From positions 1 through 9,867 of the forward strand of contig CAKRHW010000028.1 of assembly GCA_934339365.1 (NCBI GenBank): a DNA stretch of 9,867 nt. Direction: 5' to 3'. The position numbers and the translations under genes are program-made. The notes below the pieces were generated by a model. That model saw only the letters and a list, made by a program, of their open reading frames with translations. It was not told the origin of the DNA and did not search any database. This document shows, in pieces, positions 6,028-9,867 of this stretch. Numbering within the stretch: position 1 is the first letter of the stretch; each line of letters opens with the position of its first letter. The stretch is from an uncultured Lachnospiraceae bacterium (lineage in GTDB: Bacteria > Bacillota > Clostridia > Lachnospirales > Lachnospiraceae).

Positions 6028-6749
6028 GAGTAGAATTTGGCATAAATGAAAATATTTCTGAAAACGTAGAAAGAAGAATAATAGAAGACGCAAAATCAGA
6101 TGAGAACACTGTTGAAGACTATGCAAAAACGGTCATGGTAGTTATTGCAGGAAGCGAGGACTTTGAAATATATAAAGCAAAGGCTTTTGTTACAGAAAAT
6201 TCAAAGGTAAAAGATTATTACTTTCCAGGAAGCAAAAATGCTGATATCTGGATTGAATTTCTTGCTTATAATCACTATGAAGGAGCATATGAATGTGGAG
6301 CATATCTGTCTGATATATGGAATATCAGTGAAGATGAAGAATACAATCAGAAGCTGAAAGAAAGAATGTATGTTTTAGCATTTACTCAGAGAAAAAATTT
6401 ATCGGAAGGAGAAAGACCTATGGATTATCTGTACAAAATAACAGTGTGGGTTGATGACGAGAAAATATTGAACATGAAAGAGGATGACTTGAACGGAGTG
6501 TATCGAGTTATAAGAGAGACTTTTGCTGAGTGCAATTTCAAGGAACAGCCGACAGATGACGGGACTCTTGTTTTTACTATCGGAGACGGAAAAGATTCTT
6601 TCAGTGAAGTCGGACTTGCGACGACAACTCTGCGTACAAGCTGGCTGGGAAAGTACCTCAAGAGAATGGAATGGTACGATTCAAGCGATGATAGTACAGA
6701 AGATATGTTCAAAGAATTAGAAGAGTACAGAAGACAGCGTGGTAAGTGA
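6024..6749 (+). CDS. Fusion protein: unknown N-terminal domain + 109-aa VapD-associated domain
   Basis: The frame gives 241 aa from GTG 6024. Residues 1-131 form one unit of unknown family with KVKDYYFPGS, ADIWIEFLAYNHYEGAY and ECGAYLSDIW elements. Residues 133-241 are a full-length paralogue of the separate protein at 9267-9596: both are 109 aa, and my hand alignment gives about 72 identities, with MDYLYKIT, KDSFSEVG and SDDSTED shared. At the join there is a strong ribosome site (AAGGAG, 6406-6411) and ATG 6420, so the second unit may also be made alone. I infer that two adjacent genes became fused by loss of the stop between them. vapD remnants follow two nucleotides after the stop. The protein is probably cytoplasmic and acidic. 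Function unknown; a VapD partner or antitoxin is a hypothesis. Confidence 0.7.
   Translation: MRVEFGINENISENVERRIIEDAKSDENTVEDYAKTVMVVIAGSEDFEIYKAKAFVTENSKVKDYYFPGSKNADIWIEFLAYNHYEGAYECGAYLSDIWNISEDEEYNQKLKERMYVLAFTQRKNLSEGERPMDYLYKITVWVDDEKILNMKEDDLNGVYRVIRETFAECNFKEQPTDDGTLVFTIGDGKDSFSEVGLATTTLRTSWLGKYLKRMEWYDSSDDSTEDMFKELEEYRRQRGK
6406..6422 (+). promoter_or_regulatory. Internal ribosome-binding site and start codon
   Basis: AAGGAG (6406-6411), an 8-nt spacer and ATG (6420-6422) lie inside the 6024-6749 frame exactly where homology to the stand-alone 109-aa protein begins. This supports internal initiation of a separate 109-aa product. Confidence 0.5.
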
Positions 6750-6793
6750 CTATGAAAGGACAAATAAAAAAAGCAATTAACTTCGATTTAAGT
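6420..6793 (+). repeat. Duplicated module, copy 1 (109-aa unit + start of vapD)
   Basis: This matches 9267-9640 in order and spacing: the 109-aa coding unit, a two-nucleotide gap or near-gap, and the vapD start with its KAINFDL motif. The protein level is about two-thirds identical, so this is an old duplication or two independently acquired homologues, not a recent repeat. Confidence 0.75.
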
Positions 6794-6907
6794 GTAGAAA
6801 GGTTTGATGTTACAAATGTTGGAAAACAATACGACATGACAAAGTGAATTAAAGAAGCTGATATACTTGCAAGAAGTGTACAAGCAGAAAAAGAAAAATT
6901 CGTTTGA
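6752..6907 (+). pseudogene. vapD: vapD, internally deleted and with a nonsense codon
   Basis: ATG 6752 begins two nucleotides after the previous stop. It encodes MKGQIKKAINFDLS, the VapD N-terminus including the conserved Asp after INF. The frame then jumps directly to a VapD-like C-terminus, RFDVTNVGKQYDMTK, meets TGA at 6845-6847, and continues in frame with IKEADILARSVQAEKEKF to TGA 6905-6907. About 60-70 codons of the centre (the KAYGEIKDFM...HRQWSGY part kept by copy 2) are missing. VapD proteins are small Cas2-fold mRNA endoribonucleases acting in the cytoplasm, often as toxins or virulence and persistence factors. This copy cannot fold normally, so it should be inactive. Confidence 0.75.
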
Positions 6908-7146
6908 ATATGGAGATTTTTTCCTGACAAATGCGGCATTACAACAGCATACTTTGAAAGTGTATATAATGGAGAAGAACTGAAAGATGTTTCAAACGTG
7001 AAAGACTTGTATTAAGGCTCACGTTCTCTTAACTTATGGGGCATAGTGAAGAAAGTACTTTCTATCATGATGAATATGAATTGATTACAGATATCATAAA
7101 TGAATTGAAGTACAGAGAGTACAAGAATGATTATTACATCAATTGA
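6908..7146 (+). pseudogene. Two decayed ORF remnants before the ATPase gene
   Basis: Directly after the vapD stop the same frame stays open for 35 codons to TAA 7013-7015, encoding FFPDKCGITTAYFESVYNGE and a short tail. A second frame runs from ATG 7036 to TGA 7144-7146 (36 aa, containing EYELITDIINELKYREYK). Neither has a ribosome-binding site, and neither matches a family I know. The composition looks protein-coding, so I read them as leftovers of deleted genes. Confidence 0.35.
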
Positions 7147-7205
7147 ATAACTATGATAAATATGCTATCCTATCAGCAATCAAAACGTGGAAAGGAGAAA
7201 GTATC

Positions 7206-8855
7206 GTGAGCAATTATGAAATGACGATTTACCAAGGGGAATCGTTGAAAACGCATATAGAAAACACTTTGACCGGAATTGAAAAAGAACGATTTATCGC
7301 CAGTCAGCTGCGTGATTATTTGAATGCACCAAATGACCGGAAGGTTTGCTGCTTATATGGTTTACGGAGAACAGGCAAGACCACGATGATGCTGCAAGAA
7401 ATAGAGCGTATCGGAGATTATGACAAGTGCCTGCTCTTACACTGTGAAAGTGGAAGCTCTGTCATGCAGATGCGAAAAATGATAGAAGCTTATCCGGACA
7501 GTAAGTATATTTTTGTAGACGAAGCAACAAAGGCACAAAATTTTATCAGTACAGCCAGCGTGCTGTCAGATAATTATGCGGCTGAGGGTAAAAAGATTAT
7601 ACTTGCCGGAACAGATTCATTAGGATTCGCACTTGCAAGAAAAGACGAGTTATACGACAGGGTGCATTTCATTCACACAACGTATATTCCTTTCCGAGAG
7701 CAGCATGAACTTTTAGGAACAGGAATTATGGATTATATCCGATATGGCGGCACACTGTCTCCAGAGGGTGTATTCTATAACAAAGAACAAACTGGAGAGT
7801 ATTCCAATTCGGCGATTGTGTTTAATATCACGCATAGCCTTGAAAGATGGAATCAAGGACGAAATAATGGTATTCTGGACGGTGCTGTTCGCAGAGGCGA
7901 TTTACCGTCCTATATCAACAAAGTGCTGAAATACAATAACCGACAGTTCTTAGCGAGTATCATTAACAGTGACTTTAGGTCACATGATATTGGTTCGTTG
8001 GCTGACATTCTCACAAAGTCAGGCAGTGCAGACCCAGAGCTGCTTTACCCTTCTGGTAATGATGAAGCCTCTATCAAAGCAAGAGAAGACTTGACAGATA
8101 GAATCCGGATTGCTTTACACATCAAAGAAAATCCAATACCGGTAGACCCAGAGTGTGTACAGGCTATCATTCATTTTCTAAAAGAAATGGACGTGTTATA
8201 CGAATTGCCGGAAAAAAGCGGCGAATCGAGCTATCTTTTCACACAGTCCGGAATGCGATACAGTCAAGCGAAAGATGAGGCAGAGGCATTGCTTAACACA
8301 GATGTATTCCGCAACGGTGAATATTCTATGGTGGAACAGAAGGAAATTCTGGATAAGCTGGAGCAGGATATTAGTGGTCACGTTCTGGAAGACATTGTGT
8401 TGTATCAGGCGATACAGTCCGCAAAGGAAATAGGCGGCAGTGTAGTTGCATCAAAGTATGAACCGAAAACATACGTTGGTGAATTTGATGTGTTTTTTGC
8501 CGACCTTGAACGCCGGACAGCGTGTGCTGTAGAAGTAAAACTGTCTGATAAGCAGACCGAGAAACAGGTACGGCATTTAACAAACAAACAGCTTTGTGAG
8601 GCGTTTGAAAAGGAAACCGGTACAGAAATCCAAAATAAGATTGTGCTGTATCAGGGTAAAAGTGCGTTTAATCCGTTTCAGGCAACCACTCCGGAAGATA
8701 AGGTGCTGTATATGAATGTAGAAACATTTTTGAAACAGCCGGAACAACTGATGCAAGCTCTTTTGCAAGAACCGGTATCCGATAAAAAGCACTTTCAATC
8801 TCTTATGAAAGCAGCTGGAGAAAAAACTCCCCATAAAGATGACATAACACGATAA
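7206..8855 (+). CDS. AAA+ ATPase with DUF4143-like C-terminal domain
   Basis: This 549-aa protein starts at GTG 7206, eight nucleotides after AAAGGAG (7191-7197). A longer frame from 7143 would place this ribosome site inside the gene. The N-terminal domain is an AAA_14-type ATPase: Walker A GLRRTGKTT (52-60), Walker B YIFVDEA with Asp105-Glu106, and a sensor strand IILAGTDS (131-138). The C-terminal part carries GEFDVFF (Asp428) and AVEVKLS (Glu443-x-Lys445), the D..ExK arrangement of the PD-(D/E)xK nuclease fold common in DUF4143 proteins. Members are frequent in gut bacterial islands and their roles are mostly unknown; some are suspected in nucleic-acid or defence functions. It is intact, with no frameshift. 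Its base composition is richer in G+C than region A, suggesting transfer. Confidence 0.88.
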   Translation: MSNYEMTIYQGESLKTHIENTLTGIEKERFIASQLRDYLNAPNDRKVCCLYGLRRTGKTTMMLQEIERIGDYDKCLLLHCESGSSVMQMRKMIEAYPDSKYIFVDEATKAQNFISTASVLSDNYAAEGKKIILAGTDSLGFALARKDELYDRVHFIHTTYIPFREQHELLGTGIMDYIRYGGTLSPEGVFYNKEQTGEYSNSAIVFNITHSLERWNQGRNNGILDGAVRRGDLPSYINKVLKYNNRQFLASIINSDFRSHDIGSLADILTKSGSADPELLYPSGNDEASIKAREDLTDRIRIALHIKENPIPVDPECVQAIIHFLKEMDVLYELPEKSGESSYLFTQSGMRYSQAKDEAEALLNTDVFRNGEYSMVEQKEILDKLEQDISGHVLEDIVLYQAIQSAKEIGGSVVASKYEPKTYVGEFDVFFADLERRTACAVEVKLSDKQTEKQVRHLTNKQLCEAFEKETGTEIQNKIVLYQGKSAFNPFQATTPEDKVLYMNVETFLKQPEQLMQALLQEPVSDKKHFQSLMKAAGEKTPHKDDITR

Positions 8856-8871
8856 TTGAATCAATACTGGA

Positions 8872-9246
8872 ATGATGACATCGCTTACATTTGGCAAGAG
8901 TGACGGCAATCAGGCAGAAATGCTGCGGACAGCAACATTGGCAGCTCTGAACCGTACACTTTCCGAATCGGTTGAATCCGGTTCAAAAGTTTCCTTGTAC
9001 ATCAACTGCGGCTATGTCAGAAACGTGCTGATTCAGAAACGGTATCAGCAATGGCAGCAAAACAACTGGGAAACTGAGCAAGGCAGACCTGTTGCAGAGG
9101 CAGACCTTTGGAAGAAACTTCTGGCTCTATTGAACATTATGGACGTGCAGCCGGTTCAAAAAAGTGTCTGGGAACAGAACTATGAGATTGCAAAAAAACT
9201 CCTGCAAGTTGCAGAGTTCAATGCAAGCTCTCCAAAAGAAAACTAA
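8872..9246 (+). CDS. RNase H-like protein, N-terminally truncated and probably inactive
   Basis: ATG 8872 gives 124 aa with a weak ribosome site (CTGGA). The order AEMLRTATLAALNRTL, then VSLYINCGYVRNVL, then a W..NNWETEQGRPV..ADLWKKL segment follows the RNase HI fold from its first helix through the basic W-rich region. The first three strands with the first catalytic Asp are absent. The second acidic residue is Glu in AEML, and the third (normally TDxxYV) is Asn in YINCGYV. An active RNase H is therefore unlikely; it may be a non-catalytic island relative or a decaying gene. It lies 16 nt after the ATPase and 20 nt before the 109-aa gene, all on one strand, and could be co-transcribed. Start uncertain (8872 or 8875). 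Confidence 0.55.
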   Translation: MMTSLTFGKSDGNQAEMLRTATLAALNRTLSESVESGSKVSLYINCGYVRNVLIQKRYQQWQQNNWETEQGRPVAEADLWKKLLALLNIMDVQPVQKSVWEQNYEIAKKLLQVAEFNASSPKEN

Positions 9247-9266
9247 TACGAAAGGTAGGAAAAACT

Positions 9267-9596
9267 ATGGATTACTTGTACAAAATTACAATAGGAATTG
9301 ATGACGATAAGGTGCTGAGTATGCGACAGCACGATTTGAATGCAGTGTACAAAACTGTGAGAAATACTTTTGCCAGATGCAATTTCAAGGAACAGGAATC
9401 AGAAAACGGAAATCTTGTCTTCACTATCGGCAAAGGGAAGGATTCTTTCAGTGAAGTTGGAATCGCAACCGGCGTTCTGCGTGAAAGCTGGCTTGGAAAG
9501 TACCTCAATAAAATGGAATGGTACGATGCAAGTGATGACAGTACAGAAGATATTTTCAAGGAAATTGAAGATTTCAAGAACAAATATGGTGACTAA
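9267..9596 (+). CDS. 109-aa VapD-associated protein, stand-alone copy
   Basis: The ATG at 9267 follows an AAAGGTAGG ribosome site (9251-9259). The 109-aa acidic protein has an N-terminal strand (MDYLYKITIGID), a central FTIGKGKDSFSEVG turn and a C-terminal WLGKYLNKMEWYD...SDDSTED segment. It is a full-length paralogue of residues 133-241 of the fusion protein at 6024-6749. In both places vapD starts two nucleotides after its stop, so the order is conserved. Known VapD toxins can have a small antitoxin encoded upstream (VapX in Haemophilus). That makes an antitoxin or partner role plausible, though I see no resemblance to VapX. Family unknown to me. Confidence 0.85.
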   Translation: MDYLYKITIGIDDDKVLSMRQHDLNAVYKTVRNTFARCNFKEQESENGNLVFTIGKGKDSFSEVGIATGVLRESWLGKYLNKMEWYDASDDSTEDIFKEIEDFKNKYGD

Positions 9597-9640
9597 TTAT
9601 GGCTAAACAAATGAGAAAAGCGATTAACTTTGATTTGGAC
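9267..9640 (+). repeat. Duplicated module, copy 2 (109-aa gene + start of vapD)
   Basis: This is the counterpart of 6420-6793. Here the 109-aa gene is free-standing, with its own ribosome site and a non-homologous gene upstream. That defines the left edge of the shared unit at the ATG (9267, equivalent to 6420). Confidence 0.75.
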
Positions 9641-9780
9641 ACAAAGAAGCTGAAAGATGCTTATTGTGTTACCAATAGACCTCTGGAATACTTAAAAGCT
9701 TATGGAGAAATCAAAGACTTTATGAAATCAAAAGGCTTTTTACATAGGCAATGGTCTGGATATGTTTCCAAAGAACCGCT
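9599..9780 (+). pseudogene. vapD: vapD, 3' end replaced by IS110-type sequence
   Basis: ATG 9599 starts two nucleotides after the 109-aa gene. It encodes a good VapD N-terminal two-thirds: KAINFDLDTKKLK with conserved Asp12, LKAYGEIKDFM, and GFLHRQWSGYVSKEPL. VapD is a Cas2-fold endoribonuclease of about 90-100 aa. After about residue 60 the translation turns into Phe/Ser/Leu-rich nonsense (GFKPLISFSIALSM) that stays open to the window edge, while the minus strand reads as transposase. The expected C-terminus (FDVTNVGKQ..., present in copy 1) is missing. I therefore call the gene truncated at about 9775-9783. The hybrid frame could still yield a protein, but a working nuclease is unlikely. 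Confidence 0.75.
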
Positions 9781-9867
9781 TGGGTTTAAACCTTTGATTT
9801 CTTTTTCGATAGCATTGTCGATGACCTTGATTTCTTTTTTGAAGGTTTCAATGCAGTTGAAAGAACT
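9779..9867 (-). mobile_element. IS110-family transposase fragment
   Basis: Read on the minus strand from the window edge, the frame encodes NCIETFKKEIKVIDNAIEKE followed by IKGLNP. This matches the charged helical segment that in IS110-type transposases directly precedes the Transposase_20 domain (usually an IPGIG helix-hairpin-helix). That next domain is absent: the frame runs into antisense vapD and stops at 9700-9702. Only an internal piece of the element is joined here, so the junction is a deletion or recombination scar rather than a clean element end. The rest of the transposase N-terminus would lie beyond 9867. Identification is from memory of the family. Confidence 0.55.

Noticed and set aside
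5813..6939. Minus-strand and alternate-frame ORFs across the 5803-6907 genes
   Set aside because: They are shadows of Lys/Glu-rich coding sequence, without starts or recognisable motifs.
8196..9583. Minus-strand ORFs under the ATPase, RNase H-like and 109-aa genes
   Set aside because: They are antisense to genes with intact motifs, and their residues show no family features.
6752..9780. Cas2 / CRISPR locus suggested by the Cas2-like fold of VapD
   Set aside because: There are no direct repeats with spacers and no cas1; the sequence matches VapD rather than Cas2.

Overview
The window looks like chromosomal accessory DNA from a low-GC Firmicute, most likely a Lachnospiraceae or related gut Clostridia. 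Shine-Dalgarno sites are strong (AGGAGG type), TTG and GTG starts occur, intrinsic terminators with T-tracts are present, and several proteins resemble families I associate with clostridial genomic islands. The organism is an inference; no rRNA or tRNA gene is present. All intact genes are on the plus strand.

Region A (1-3558) is an AT-rich three-gene operon: a peptide-exporter-like ABC transporter (158-1765), a cytoplasmic S8 (subtilisin-fold) peptidase with an extra C-terminal domain (1799-3034), and an unrecognised 173-aa protein (3037-3558). A perfect 11-bp hairpin separates it from the tail of an upstream reading frame at the window edge. The set resembles the processing and export end of a clostridial ribosomal-peptide (RiPP or bacteriocin-like) cluster whose precursor and modifying enzyme would lie upstream, outside the window.

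Region B (3559-5802) is decayed island DNA around one intact gene. It holds a promoter-like site and an attenuator-type terminator ahead of a broken tyrosine-recombinase-like fragment. The intact gene is a macro-domain protein with a C-terminal helix-turn-helix-like domain (4240-5268). Two terminators follow, then the first 21 codons of an ADP-ribosylglycohydrolase. The macro protein and this remnant suggest a former ADP-ribose-handling locus.

Region C (5803-9867) is built around a duplicated gene pair: a 109-aa protein of unknown function followed two nucleotides later by vapD (Cas2-fold endoribonuclease family). In copy 1 (6420-6907) the 109-aa unit is fused in frame to an upstream domain, and vapD has lost its middle. 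In copy 2 (9267 onward) the 109-aa gene stands alone and vapD is cut off by an IS110-type transposase fragment on the minus strand. Between the copies lie decayed ORFs, an intact AAA+ ATPase with a DUF4143-like nuclease-fold C-terminus (7206-8855), and an N-terminally truncated RNase H-like protein. The central block is clearly richer in G+C than region A (by hand, 26 of 60 bases at 8521-8580 against 15 of 60 at 2281-2340), which fits mosaic acquisition.

The best candidates for something undescribed are the 109-aa/VapD pairing, as a possible toxin-antitoxin or defence module, and the S8-peptidase fusion in the peptide operon.
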